Assembly: GCF_001027285.1 (NCBI RefSeq)
Contig: NZ_CP011509.1
Coordinates: forward strand, 8,146,501 to 8,210,500
Origin: Archangium gephyra
GTDB lineage: Bacteria > Myxococcota > Myxococcia > Myxococcales > Myxococcaceae
Direction: 5' to 3'
DNA length: 64,000 bases
Part shown: one piece after another, positions 1 through 9,300 of the stretch
How positions within the stretch are numbered: the stretch's first letter is position 1
Layout of the letters: each line of letters begins with the position of its first letter
The notes under the pieces: model-generated
Told to the model about the DNA's origin: nothing
The model's input: only the letters and a program-made list of their open reading frames with translations
Database searches by the model: none
Made by a program: the position numbers and the translations under genes

Positions 1-57
1 AGCACCCTGCCTCCCCCCGAGGACTGGGACGGCGTGTTCTCGCTCGATTCCAAGTAG
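1..57 (+). CDS. 3' end of a protein cut by the window edge
   Basis: Frame 1 is open from the first base to a TAG at 55-57 and encodes 18 residues ending in FSLDSK. The stretch is Pro/Asp-rich and too short to assign. It is taken as coding because the frame stays open to the edge and the next gene on the same strand begins about 100 bases later. No function can be given. Confidence 0.45.
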   Translation, partial: STLPPPEDWDGVFSLDSK

Positions 58-159
58 GCCGCCCGCATGACGAGGCCATGACGCAGAAATGGCATGGCCA
101 AGGCCACCGGCCCCCTCCAACTCCGTACGTTGTGCGGTGTCAGCCAGGAGGGAGTCCGG

Positions 160-921
160 ATGTTCCAGTCGATCATCAGTCAGCCAGGCGTGGGCGCGGG
201 CCGTTTCGGAGCGGGCGTGTGGGTGTCCTTGATGGTGCACGCGGGCGTGTTCGCCGGTGTGCTCGGCCTGTCGGGCAGGGCCGCCGAGGAGCTCCAGCCC
301 AAGGTGTACGAGATCGGCCCCATGCGCCGCGTCGTGCAGTCCGCGCCTGGCAACGCGAATCCCCAGCCCGCCCCCGCGCCCACCCCGCCGCCGCGCCCCC
401 GGACCGAAAGAAAGCCCCCTCGAGAGCTGGTCCAGCCCGTGAAGATTCCTCCGCCTCCTCCCCTGGATGAGACGCCGAGGACCGAGCCCTCCCCCTCGGA
501 GACGCTGCCGGCCGCCCCCGGTGGCAGCACCTCCCACCCCAGCGATTCCGTCCAGCACGAGTCGAGCGGCCTCCACAGCCCCCCCAACCCCACCTACCCC
601 TATGCGTGGCACACGAACCACGAGGGCGCCGAGGAGGTGCTCCCGTTCGGCGCCAGCATGACCCCGCCACAGCTGCTCTCCGGAGCGCAGCTCCAGTACA
701 CGCGGGAAGCCCTGGAGGCACGTGTCAGTGGCACCGCCATCGCCCGATGCACCATCACCCGTGAGGGCGACGTGGAGAACTGCCGCATCATCCGCGGCCT
801 GCCCCACATGGACGAGGCGGTGCTCGACGCACTGACGAGCCGCCACTACCGCCCGGTGTCCTTCCAGGGCCAGCCCGTCAGTGTCTCCTACACCTTCCAC
901 GTCAGGCTCCAGCTGCCCTGA
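160..921 (+). CDS. TonB-like energy transducer (TonB C-terminal domain protein)
   Basis: The 253-residue protein has a short cytoplasmic N-terminus and one membrane segment at about residues 20-39. A long Pro-rich periplasm-spanning linker follows (about 60-150), then a TonB-type C-terminal domain (about 165-253) with the usual pattern of a ligand-contacting strand and a final TFHVRLQL strand. TonB proteins carry proton-motive energy from ExbB/ExbD to outer-membrane receptors; no exbBD or receptor is nearby, so the partner is unknown. The start at 160 is chosen because AGGAGGGAG lies just upstream and the membrane segment then falls near the N-terminus; an in-frame ATG at 94 lacks such a site. 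Two Cys in the C-terminal domain could form a disulfide. Confidence 0.85.
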   Translation: MFQSIISQPGVGAGRFGAGVWVSLMVHAGVFAGVLGLSGRAAEELQPKVYEIGPMRRVVQSAPGNANPQPAPAPTPPPRPRTERKPPRELVQPVKIPPPPPLDETPRTEPSPSETLPAAPGGSTSHPSDSVQHESSGLHSPPNPTYPYAWHTNHEGAEEVLPFGASMTPPQLLSGAQLQYTREALEARVSGTAIARCTITREGDVENCRIIRGLPHMDEAVLDALTSRHYRPVSFQGQPVSVSYTFHVRLQLP

Positions 922-1041
922 CGCGGGATTGGCATGGCGTCTCTACACGCTCCGTGTCTTCAAGATGGCACCGGGAAAGGGGTACCAGACGGCCCCTCCC
1001 ACGTGTGACCGGTGAGAGTCTCATCGGGTCTTCCTGCAGCG

Positions 1042-1344
1042 ATGCGTCGTTCCGAGAATCTCTTCGAAACCCAGAACGCTCCGGCCTCGTCCTCGACTCC
1101 CCAGCCGTACGAGGTCCAGATTCCACCGCATGTCCGCGCCGTGCTGGACAAGGCGCCTCGCCGCAGCCGTGCGGCCCTCGAGCGCAAGCTCCAGGAGGCC
1201 GCACGGCTCGCGGCGATGCGGCAATGGATGCACGAATCCGAGGAGCAACACCCCATCCGTCTCCAGCTCGCCGGGTACGAGGGCACCTACTCGCTCGACC
1301 CTCGTACCCGCCAGCTGACGCTCTGGGATCTCAGCCGGCGCTGA
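1042..1344 (+). CDS. small hypothetical protein
   Basis: This 100-residue protein is not recognised. A low-complexity N-terminal part is followed by a basic, Ala/Arg-rich helical stretch (about 35-68) and a C-terminal part that looks like two beta strands ending TLWDLSRR. There is no signal peptide or membrane segment, so it is probably cytoplasmic. A GTG at 1012 would add ten residues; neither start has a strong ribosome-binding site. It converges with the cytochrome/binding-protein gene on the other strand, ten bases away. Confidence 0.55.
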   Translation: MRRSENLFETQNAPASSSTPQPYEVQIPPHVRAVLDKAPRRSRAALERKLQEAARLAAMRQWMHESEEQHPIRLQLAGYEGTYSLDPRTRQLTLWDLSRR

Positions 1345-1353
1345 GCCCGCCCC

Positions 1354-3012
1354 TCACGGGGACAGGGCGATCCAGTCGGACAGCGGGGTCACCTCCTGGG
1401 GGGCCTCGCCCGGCCGCACGATGAAGGCCCCCCGGATGCCCACCCGGCCCTGGGAGCCGAAGGTGACGGGCCACGTGACGCCCGTGTCCACGTCCTGGAA
1501 GGACTCCAGCGCCGACACGAGCCCGGCCCGGCTGACATCCGCCCCGCCGCGCCTCAACGCCTCCACCAGCAGCCGCGCCGAGGCGTAGGCATTGAGCTGC
1601 CAGGCGAGGTTCCTCGGGGCCAGTCCGTGCCGCTTCAGGAAGGACTCGAACTCCTGGCGCCCGGGCGCGTGTCCCTCCGAGGGTGACGCGGGGTGGATGA
1701 AGCGCACCCGCGACCAGGCGGCCGCGGGGACGGGCCCGGCCAGTCCCGACAACAGGCCCGGCGCATAGATGGGGACACTCCCGCTCGCAGCCCCCCGCTC
1801 CGACAGCAACGCGGACAGCTCGGCACCTGTACCGGAGAACAATACGGCTCCGGCGCGCAGGCCCTGCCACCACCGGGTGGCCTCCGCCGCGTCGAGCTGG
1901 CCCGGCGCGTAGGTGAAGACCTGGGGCCGTGGCCAGTCCCGGCGCTCGGCCTCGGAGCGCACGCCCCGGGCCCAGGCCTCCCCCGCGTCGTTGCGCGCGT
2001 GCACCACCGCGAGCACGGGCTCGAGCGTCCTGCGCTCCCACGTGGAGTGAAGGTGCTGCACCGCTACCCGCGCCTGCAGCTCCGGGCCCGGGTACACGTA
2101 GAAGATCATCCGGCCGCCGTTCTCGGCATGCGTGTCCGACAGCCCCACCGGCGCGACGAGGGGAATCTCCTCCGCCTCCAGCCGGGCATCCGACGGGCGA
2201 GGCCCCGTGCGGACGCTGCCCACCAGCGCGAACACGTCCGTGTTCAGCAGCCGGCCCGTCCCGTCCGTGCCCGCCACCGCCAGCGCATCGTCCTCCACGC
2301 GCAGTTCCAGCTGGCGGCCGAACACCCCGCCCCGCTGGTTCACCTCCGCGAAGACGGCGTTCAACACCGCGCGCACGTCCTCTCCCACCGTGGCCAGCTT
2401 CCCGGTGAGCGGCAGCGCCGCCCCGAGCACCAGCCGATTCTCGAACACCCCCGGGTCCCGGTCGTCCCCGAGCCGGTGCAGGTAGGCGAGGAGGTCCGCC
2501 TGCTCCCGCTCCGGCAACTCGAAGCGGGGCATCACCGGGCCCAGCACACGCCCGCTGGACGAGACGCCCCGGCGGAGCGCCTGGGTGAGGGAGGCGTTGT
2601 CATACGCGGGGCGCTCCCACTGGCCCGAGCCGGGAGCTGCCGTGGACACCGGGGCGAACAGCCGGGAGGCCTGGATGTTCGGAGCCACCACTCCTCCCTC
2701 GCCGGTGCCCCTGCCCCTCGGACCATGGCAGCGGGCACAGGCCGCCACCGAGCCCGTCAGCTCCACGCCCTCGGAGCCCAGCCGCCCCACCACGGGTGCT
2801 CCCGAGGACAGCATGCCGCGCAGGAAGAGGGCCTTGCCACGCAGCTCGGACTCGGTGAGGGCCGCGCCCCGCTCCACGGCCGGAGCCTGCTTCGAGGCGA
2901 ACAGCGTCCACGACTCCCAGGTACAGAGCACCATGACGGGGAGGATGAAGAGCGACCACCTCGGGCGCGCGGAGGCAGGGACGCGGCGATTGCGGCGCTT
3001 AGTGAGTCTCAT
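1354..3012 (-). CDS. cytochrome c fused to a periplasmic-binding (Leu/Ile/Val-type) domain
   Basis: The 552-residue protein starts with a basic N-terminus and one membrane anchor (about 19-37). A class I cytochrome c domain follows, with a C-A-R-C-H haem site at residues 92-96 and a probable axial Met in the segment after VMPRFELPE. From about residue 195 to the end it reads as a type-1 periplasmic-binding fold (Peripla_BP_6-like; GAALPLTGKLATVGE opens it). It is the last gene of the oxidase operon, and its start overlaps the SCO gene stop by 14 bases. The anchored haem domain could pass electrons to or from the multicopper oxidase while the binding domain senses or captures a ligand. That role is inferred; the ligand is unknown. 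Confidence 0.85.
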   Translation of the reverse strand: MRLTKRRNRRVPASARPRWSLFILPVMVLCTWESWTLFASKQAPAVERGAALTESELRGKALFLRGMLSSGAPVVGRLGSEGVELTGSVAACARCHGPRGRGTGEGGVVAPNIQASRLFAPVSTAAPGSGQWERPAYDNASLTQALRRGVSSSGRVLGPVMPRFELPEREQADLLAYLHRLGDDRDPGVFENRLVLGAALPLTGKLATVGEDVRAVLNAVFAEVNQRGGVFGRQLELRVEDDALAVAGTDGTGRLLNTDVFALVGSVRTGPRPSDARLEAEEIPLVAPVGLSDTHAENGGRMIFYVYPGPELQARVAVQHLHSTWERRTLEPVLAVVHARNDAGEAWARGVRSEAERRDWPRPQVFTYAPGQLDAAEATRWWQGLRAGAVLFSGTGAELSALLSERGAASGSVPIYAPGLLSGLAGPVPAAAWSRVRFIHPASPSEGHAPGRQEFESFLKRHGLAPRNLAWQLNAYASARLLVEALRRGGADVSRAGLVSALESFQDVDTGVTWPVTFGSQGRVGIRGAFIVRPGEAPQEVTPLSDWIALSP

Positions 3013-3625
3013 CGTTGAGGTGCTCCACCGCGTAGGCGAGGTTCTCGGGAGGGGCCATGGCCAGGGCCCTCAGCCAGGTGCCCGTGACGGAATCGCCGAT
3101 GATCACCGACGTCAGGTGCTTCTCCGGATCCTCCGTGTAGCCACCGACCTTCTTGAGCACGGCCTCCACGTTGGCGCGGGATCCGGAGAGGAAGTACCAG
3201 CCGGGGCTCGCCTGGAAGCGCTGGGAGAACGCCTTGAGCTTCCCGGGCGTATCGTTCACGGGATCCACGGTGATGGTGATCATGTGGATGTCCTTGCCCA
3301 GCCGGGGCCCCAGCAGCCGCTGCACGCGGGCGAGGTTCGCGGTGATGGGCGAGCACGCCGTCTTGCACGAGGCGAACGCGAAGTTGATCAGCACCGTCTT
3401 CCCCCGGATGAGGTCCGAGTAGAAACGGCGCGGCTTGCCGTCCTGATCCACCAGCTCGGTGTCGGTGAAGTACCGGGCCGCCGCGGCATCCGCCTCGGGC
3501 CCACCGGTGATGGGCAGGCGCTCGGTGCGCGCGGGAGCCTTGGGCTCGGGGTCCCTGGCGGAGGACAACCCCGGAGACAGCGAAGCGAGGAGGACGAGGA
3601 CGAAGGTGAGGGCTCGGGGAGTCAT
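2999..3625 (-). CDS. SCO1/SenC family copper chaperone (copy A)
   Basis: The 208-residue exported protein has a cleavable signal peptide (about 1-23) and a thioredoxin-fold SCO domain. The copper-binding C-x3-C is C87-K-T-A-C91 and the distal ligand is H170 in the KHLTSV segment. SCO proteins deliver copper to, or reduce thiols of, copper enzymes in the periplasm; here the obvious client is the multicopper oxidase of the same operon. The ATG overlaps the TGA of the other SCO copy (ATGA), which indicates translational coupling. The two copies share only moderate similarity, so they may serve different copper sites. Confidence 0.93.
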   Translation of the reverse strand: MTPRALTFVLVLLASLSPGLSSARDPEPKAPARTERLPITGGPEADAAAARYFTDTELVDQDGKPRRFYSDLIRGKTVLINFAFASCKTACSPITANLARVQRLLGPRLGKDIHMITITVDPVNDTPGKLKAFSQRFQASPGWYFLSGSRANVEAVLKKVGGYTEDPEKHLTSVIIGDSVTGTWLRALAMAPPENLAYAVEHLNDETH

Positions 3626-4257
3626 GGGGTGTTCCGCGCGGTGGAGGGAGGGTTCTTCCTGGGGGCCTTCGGGTTCCTGGAGAGGAGGGCTTCGAGCTGC
3701 CCGGCGAGCTGCGTGGGGGCGGAGAGGCCGTAGGCGCGCGTCCACTCGCCGGTGGCCTCGTTGCCCAGCAGCACCACGGGGGTGTGGGACTCCTTCGTCG
3801 CCACCGCGCCGCCCAGCGCCGTGAGCGCGCGCTGGACGCGCTCCGCCGGGCCGGTGACGAACGTCCAGCCCTCGCGGCGGTCGAACTTCCCGGCGTAGCG
3901 CGCGAGACGCTCGGGGGTGTCCGCCGCCGGATCCAACGAGATGGAGATGAGGTACACGTCCTTGCCGAGCCGCTCGCCCAACTCCTTCTGCAGCCGGCTG
4001 AAGACGGCCGTCATGGGCGAGCAGATGGTGCTGCACGTGGTGAAGACGAAGTTCACCGCCACCACCCGCCCCTTCATCAGGTCCGAGTACAGGCGCACCG
4101 GCCTGCCGTCCTGATCCACGAGCTGCTCATCGGGAATCACCAGCTTGCGCGCGGGCTCACTCCGGGCCGGCGCCACGGCCGCCCCCTGCTCTCCAGCCAT
4201 CGCCACCGAGCCGGCCAGCAGCAGCGCCAGCGCCACACCGTGCGGACGCGTCTTCAT
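3622..4257 (-). CDS. SCO1/SenC family copper chaperone (copy B)
   Basis: The 211-residue SCO protein has a signal peptide (about 1-22, ending AMA), a C75-S-T-I-C79 copper site and H158 as the third ligand. The remaining thioredoxin-like fold matches copy A. A Lys/Pro-rich tail of about 15 residues is an oddity of this copy. Its start codon shares bases with the stop of the propeller gene (ATGA) and its stop with the start of copy A, so three cistrons are coupled. The likely role is copper insertion into the exported oxidase; whether both copies are needed cannot be seen from sequence. Confidence 0.93.
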   Translation of the reverse strand: MKTRPHGVALALLLAGSVAMAGEQGAAVAPARSEPARKLVIPDEQLVDQDGRPVRLYSDLMKGRVVAVNFVFTTCSTICSPMTAVFSRLQKELGERLGKDVYLISISLDPAADTPERLARYAGKFDRREGWTFVTGPAERVQRALTALGGAVATKESHTPVVLLGNEATGEWTRAYGLSAPTQLAGQLEALLSRNPKAPRKNPPSTARNTP

Positions 4258-6257
4258 GGATTCACTCCTCCAGCGAGGCGCGTGGCCGCCTTGACGTCCG
4301 TTCCCTCCACCACGCCCAGGGTGACAGGCCAGAACGAGCCGAGCGGCGCACCGCGAGACTCCACTCCGGCCAGGAACTTGAACTGCCCCGGCGCTGGCGG
4401 CCGGAAGGTGACCTCGAACTCGCCGTCGCCCAGCGCACGCGGGCTGCCGCGCCACTGCCACGCGCCGGGCGAGCGGAAGAGCAGCACGGAGACCTCCTCG
4501 GCGCGCACGGGCTCGCCGGAGCCGGAGTCCGTGAGATGGAAGCGCAGCGCGTGCTCCTCGCCGGCCTTCCAGCGCATGGAGGCATCGAAGCGCGGCTCCA
4601 GTTGCACCCGGTGCGCCTGCCGCGCCGTCACCTCGGCCGAGGCCCCCACCCGCTGCTCCAGGCAGGCCACGACACGCGGGCTGTCCAGCAGGAACGCCAC
4701 GTCATAGGTGCCGGGCTCCTTCACCCGCACCTGCGTGCTGTACACGCCGGGCCGCACCTCCTCGAGCGAGCGATTGAGGACGAGCACGGCCTTGGGCTCG
4801 CGGCCGTAGTTCAGCAGCGTGCCCATGGGGGCCATCATGCCCTCGCGGTAGAAGTAGAGGGACTTGTCCGCCGGGCTGGAGACGATGACGCCATCGCCCT
4901 TGGGGACGGGCACGAACGGAGCGGCGAGCCCGAGTCCCCGCGCCTCCTCGGGAGCCTTCTGGCCCACCTGCACATCCACCACCCCCGGGGCCGCCGGCTG
5001 CTCCAGCGAGGCCAGCTTCACCAGCGAGATGCGCGGGTCCCCGGTGTTGCGCACGTAGGCATAGCCATCCGTGAAGGACACCGCGTCGGGCGCGTCGAAA
5101 CCGTTGAGCACGTGCCGGGCCTGACCCGACGAGGCATCCAGCACCGTCACCTCGTTGCGCGCGCCATTCACCACGAAGGCCCAGCGGCCCGAGGGATCGA
5201 AGCGCAGCGACTTCAACCCGGGCGAGAGCGCCACGCGGCCCGTCACCGAGAGGGTCCGGCCGTGGGCCACCACCACCTCGCCCGTCCGGCCGTTGGCCAC
5301 GTACACCGCGCGGGCCGTGTCACTGGCGGTGATGGCCACCGCGCCACGCCCCACCTTCACCCGCTCCAGGGGCTCGAAGGAGGCCGTGTCGATCACCGTC
5401 ACCTCGTCCGACGCCTCGCTCGTCACCCAGGCCGTGCGCCCGTCATCCGCGAAGGCGAACTCATGGTGCCCCTGGCCCACCTCCACCGTCGCGAGCGGCT
5501 TCTGCGTGCGGTGGTCGATGACCGTGACGGTGCCGTCTCCGTCGTTGCCCACCCAGAGCGTCCGCCCGTCCGGCGAGAGCGCCAGGCGCGTCGGCTCGCG
5601 GCCCACCTCCAGGTGGGCACTGGCCAGGAAGGTCCGGGTGTCCACCCGCGACACACGGTGCGCCGTGGGCATGCTCACGTACAGCGCGCTCCGATCCGGA
5701 TGGAGCGCCCAGTCCGCCGCGGGCGCGGAGAGCGTGACGAGGCTGCGCAGCTTCGTGCGGCTGAAGGCCAGCTGGGGGTTGATGACGGAGAGGGTGTTGT
5801 CGTGGTTCAGCGCGAGGACGAAGTAGGAGTTCAGGTCCGCGTCCGCCTGCACCGAGAGCAGTCCGCCCAGGTACGTCTTCACCTTCGCGGCGCACTGCGC
5901 GTCCGTGAGTGCCTCGGTGCCCTCGCGCAGGGACATCCACCCGAGGGGGCGGGCCCCACGCACCGGCTCGCCGGAGCGGGCATCGGTGAGGGTAAAGGTG
6001 GCGATGGCCTCGGACCGAGCCTCCACCGGACCGGCGCCCACGGCGGGCCGCAGGTCGAACTGGATGGACAGGCCTTCACGCTCGACACGCGGGCCTTCTG
6101 GAGCCCTCGGGCCAGGGGCGGTGGGCGGCGTCTCCACGGGAGCCACCACGACGGGCGCGGGTGCGGCCACGGCAGGCCGCTCCGGGAGCAGCGCCTGGAC
6201 AGCGACAGCGAGGGACAAGGGCCCCAGCGTGCACAGGGCGATGAGCGTCTTCTTCAT
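4254..6257 (-). CDS. exported YVTN-type beta-propeller protein of the oxidase operon
   Basis: The 667-residue protein has a signal peptide (about 1-24). Residues 45-130 form an N-terminal domain with one Cys in DAQCAAK. About 130-420 hold YVTN/cytochrome-d1-like propeller repeats (for example ALSPDGRTLWVGN and AYVRNTGDP). The C-terminus has two Ig-like or cupredoxin-like parts resembling the FixH/YtkA style (about 500-667). There is no haem motif, so the propeller is probably structural or binds a partner. It follows the oxidase by 98 bases and overlaps the next gene by four. The position suggests that it docks with the oxidase or the anchored cytochrome, which is inference. Confidence 0.85.
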   Translation of the reverse strand: MKKTLIALCTLGPLSLAVAVQALLPERPAVAAPAPVVVAPVETPPTAPGPRAPEGPRVEREGLSIQFDLRPAVGAGPVEARSEAIATFTLTDARSGEPVRGARPLGWMSLREGTEALTDAQCAAKVKTYLGGLLSVQADADLNSYFVLALNHDNTLSVINPQLAFSRTKLRSLVTLSAPAADWALHPDRSALYVSMPTAHRVSRVDTRTFLASAHLEVGREPTRLALSPDGRTLWVGNDGDGTVTVIDHRTQKPLATVEVGQGHHEFAFADDGRTAWVTSEASDEVTVIDTASFEPLERVKVGRGAVAITASDTARAVYVANGRTGEVVVAHGRTLSVTGRVALSPGLKSLRFDPSGRWAFVVNGARNEVTVLDASSGQARHVLNGFDAPDAVSFTDGYAYVRNTGDPRISLVKLASLEQPAAPGVVDVQVGQKAPEEARGLGLAAPFVPVPKGDGVIVSSPADKSLYFYREGMMAPMGTLLNYGREPKAVLVLNRSLEEVRPGVYSTQVRVKEPGTYDVAFLLDSPRVVACLEQRVGASAEVTARQAHRVQLEPRFDASMRWKAGEEHALRFHLTDSGSGEPVRAEEVSVLLFRSPGAWQWRGSPRALGDGEFEVTFRPPAPGQFKFLAGVESRGAPLGSFWPVTLGVVEGTDVKAATRLAGGVNP

Positions 6258-6297
6258 GGGGGTCGTATCGAGGGAGGAAGAGAGGGAGCGGAGGGGA

Positions 6298-6338
6298 GGC
6301 TCCCCGGGCGGCACGGAGACCCGCGCCGCCCGGGAGCC
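6298..6338. other. long GC-rich hairpin between oxidase and propeller genes
   Basis: Arms at 6298-6312 and 6325-6338 pair over 14 bases with one bulged C and a 12-base loop. No T-run follows on either strand. It lies between the oxidase stop and the propeller start. It may stabilise or partly terminate the transcript, so the oxidase and the downstream four genes could be expressed at different levels; this is inferred from structure alone. Confidence 0.5.
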
Positions 6339-6355
6339 GAGGCTGTTCCCGCGAG

Positions 6356-9300
6356 CTACGGCTGCACGCGGACGATGCCCCACAGGCCATCGGCGAGCAT
6401 GGAGGCGGGCTGATCCCGGTACATGTAGTCACCCGGGATGGCGTTCGCGCCGCCCGCGCCGTAGAGCGGCGTGAAGTTCCAGGCCTTCATCACCGACATG
6501 CCGTCCTGCGTGGTCATCGCGCAGGACTTCGTGTTGGTGCCCTGGAAGTCGGAGCCGGAGCCATCCGCCCAGGCGTCGTGGATCCACTCGGCGCCGTGCA
6601 GGGTGAAGGCGTGCTGGCGCGCGTGCCCCGAGGGCTGCACCACGCGGAAGCGGACCGCCGCGCCGGGCTTCGCGGTGAACACCGGCGTCTCCGGATCTCC
6701 ATGCACCCGCGAGCTGAAGACATCGCCCAGTTGCTGGTCGTTCACCGTGCCCTCGCTGGCGTGGGGCGGCAGGCCGAGCCGGGCCCAGAGGGGCTCGGTG
6801 CGGTAGTTGAAGCCCTTGTGCCCCACATCCTCGGCATCGTCCGCGCCGCTCATGTTGCGCAGCGCGGTGCCTCCGTTGAGGTCCGGATCGTTCGACTGGA
6901 ACGCCGGCCGGTCGCTGTGGAGCGCGAGCTCGTCCTGGTAGACGAGCACGAACTCGCGGAAGGACGTGGTGGTGCCGCTCCGGGTCTTGTACGTCACCGT
7001 GGCCTGGGCCTCGGTGCCCGTGTCCGCGCTCCAGGTGGCGCCCTGCGGCTCGACGATGAGCGTGCCCACCGCGCCGTGCATGCCGTGGGTCACCACGTCC
7101 GCCATGTCGCGCAGGTTGACGGCGCCCAGCTCCACCGGCTTGCCCTCGAAGAGGAGCGTGTTGCCGCCCTGGTCCGTGAGCTTGAAGTCGGCGGCCGACA
7201 GCAACGCCTGGATGGTGAAGTCGAGCAGGTTGATGCCCGAGGCGAGCTTCGTCACCTCGTAGCGGCCGGCGTACCACTGGTAGGTGCGCGACTGGCCGGG
7301 AGCCACCGTCTGCACGCTGTTGTAGCCCACGTTGGCGCCGTCCCCGCGGTTCACGTCGTACTGGAGCAGCTGCGGGTGCAGCGACACCTGGCTGGACATG
7401 GGCACCTGGTTGACGTTGAAGCCATCGGTGATGGGCGTGAGGTAGTTCCAGTGCGGAGAGCGGGTGAACTGCGCGGGCAGCTCGTTGACGAGCTTCACCT
7501 CGATGCACTCGCCCGCGGCGGCCCGGAGGATGAGCGGCTCCGGACGGCGCGCACCCGAGCGCACGGCGGCCAGGTGCTCGGCCTTCACGAAGAGGATGGC
7601 GTCCGGGTCATACAGCCCGTGCTTCTGGCTGTAGACGAGCTTGCCTCCCGGCACGTTGCCCCGGGCGGTGATGGCGTGGACGGTGTAGAGCCGCTTGGGT
7701 GCCGTGGTGGGGCACGCGGGCACCACCTTGGTCAGGTCCAGGCGCGCGGTGTTGTTGGGCAGCGGCTTGAGGTCCGAGCGCGCCTGGCCATACGAGCGGA
7801 CGATGCCCCACAGGCCGTTCCACAAGTCGTCCGTCGAGGCGCCCTGGTACAGGTAGTCCGCCGCGCCGAGCAGGTTCTTGTTGCCGGGAATCTCCAGCAT
7901 GAACTCCATGTGCTCGGAGATGCCGATGGCCTGGCCGTTGACGAAGCCGCTGTCCTTGCGATCCGGCTCGTGCAGCCACTTCAGCCCGTTGAGGGTGAAG
8001 ACGTGCTGGTCCTCCTGGGCGCCCTGAATCATGCGGATCTGCACCCGGTCTCCCTCGTACACCGGCAGCAGCGGCGTGAAGGGGTCGCCGTGCAGGTCCG
8101 AGCGGAACACGTTGGCCATGTCACCCAGGTCTCCCGGCCGGGGAGCCCACTCGCCATCCGGGCCCTTCGAGGCGATGCGCAGCGGAATGGGCTCGTGGCG
8201 GTAGTTGACGAGCATGGAGCCCGGATCCGCGGTGGAGAGGACCTCGGGGGCCACCACGCCCGCCGGGTGTTCCACGGCCCGGGGCAGCGCCACCTCGTGA
8301 ATCGTGGGCGGATTCACCGGCTTGCCACTGGCGTCGTAGACGATGGCGTAGTCGGCGAAGGCCAGGTTGAACTCGCGGAAGCTGTCCGCGCTGTTCGCGG
8401 TGAGGATGTCCGCCTTGAAGCTGGTGGGGCCGCCGTCGTCGCGCGTGCCGAAGACGGTGCCCGTCACCGGATCCCTCCAGGTGCTGCCGGCTGGCTCCAC
8501 CACCAGCGCGCCGTAGAAGCCGTGGTGCTGGGCGGACGAGGGCGTGAAGTGGTCATGCGTGAAGACGGTGCGCATGGTGCGGTCCTTGCCCGCGCTGTTG
8601 ACGAGCGGATCCGCCCACCAGCGCTGGCGGGTGCTCTGCGCGCCCAGCGGAGCCCCGGGAATGCGCGGGTGCGAGGTGGCCGAGAGGAAGACGCGTGAGC
8701 CGCTCTGCGTCAGCGCGCCATCCGCCGCGAAGGCGCCACCGGCCGCGTTGGCCGCGTCGATGCGGGCGCGCACGTCGTCCGCCGAGAAGGTGCCGTCCTC
8801 ATAGTTCCAGCCGTTGCCCGAGCCGTCCGAGGCCGTCACGTCGAACTTCACCAGGTGGATGTGCTGGCCGATGGTGTCCGTGGGCGTGAAGACCTGGAAG
8901 TCATCCGCCTCGAGCACGTCCGGGATGAGGTTGGTGGCGGTGAAGTTGATGCAGTCGCCGGAGTTGGCCCGGAAGAAGAAGGGCTCGGGCGAGCGCGTCT
9001 TGTCCAGCGTGGCCTGCACGTCGCGCTCGAGCACCATGATGCGGCCCTGCGGGTCATGCCAGCCCGCCTTGTTCACCGTCAGGTCCGTCTGCACGTAGGC
9101 CGCGCGGTAGTTGCGCTCGGGAGCGCCCGGCTTGCAGGGCTCGGAGAAGGGAGCGCCCGGCTTGGGCGGCTGGCCGTTGACGAGGAACCAGCCCGACTGG
9201 CCCTCCGGCGTATAGGCCGGGTAGCCCGCAGCGGGCCAGCCGTAGCGCGTGTTGACGCGGGCCGCTCCGGCGAGCTGCCCCGCGTGGTACTGCATGGCCA

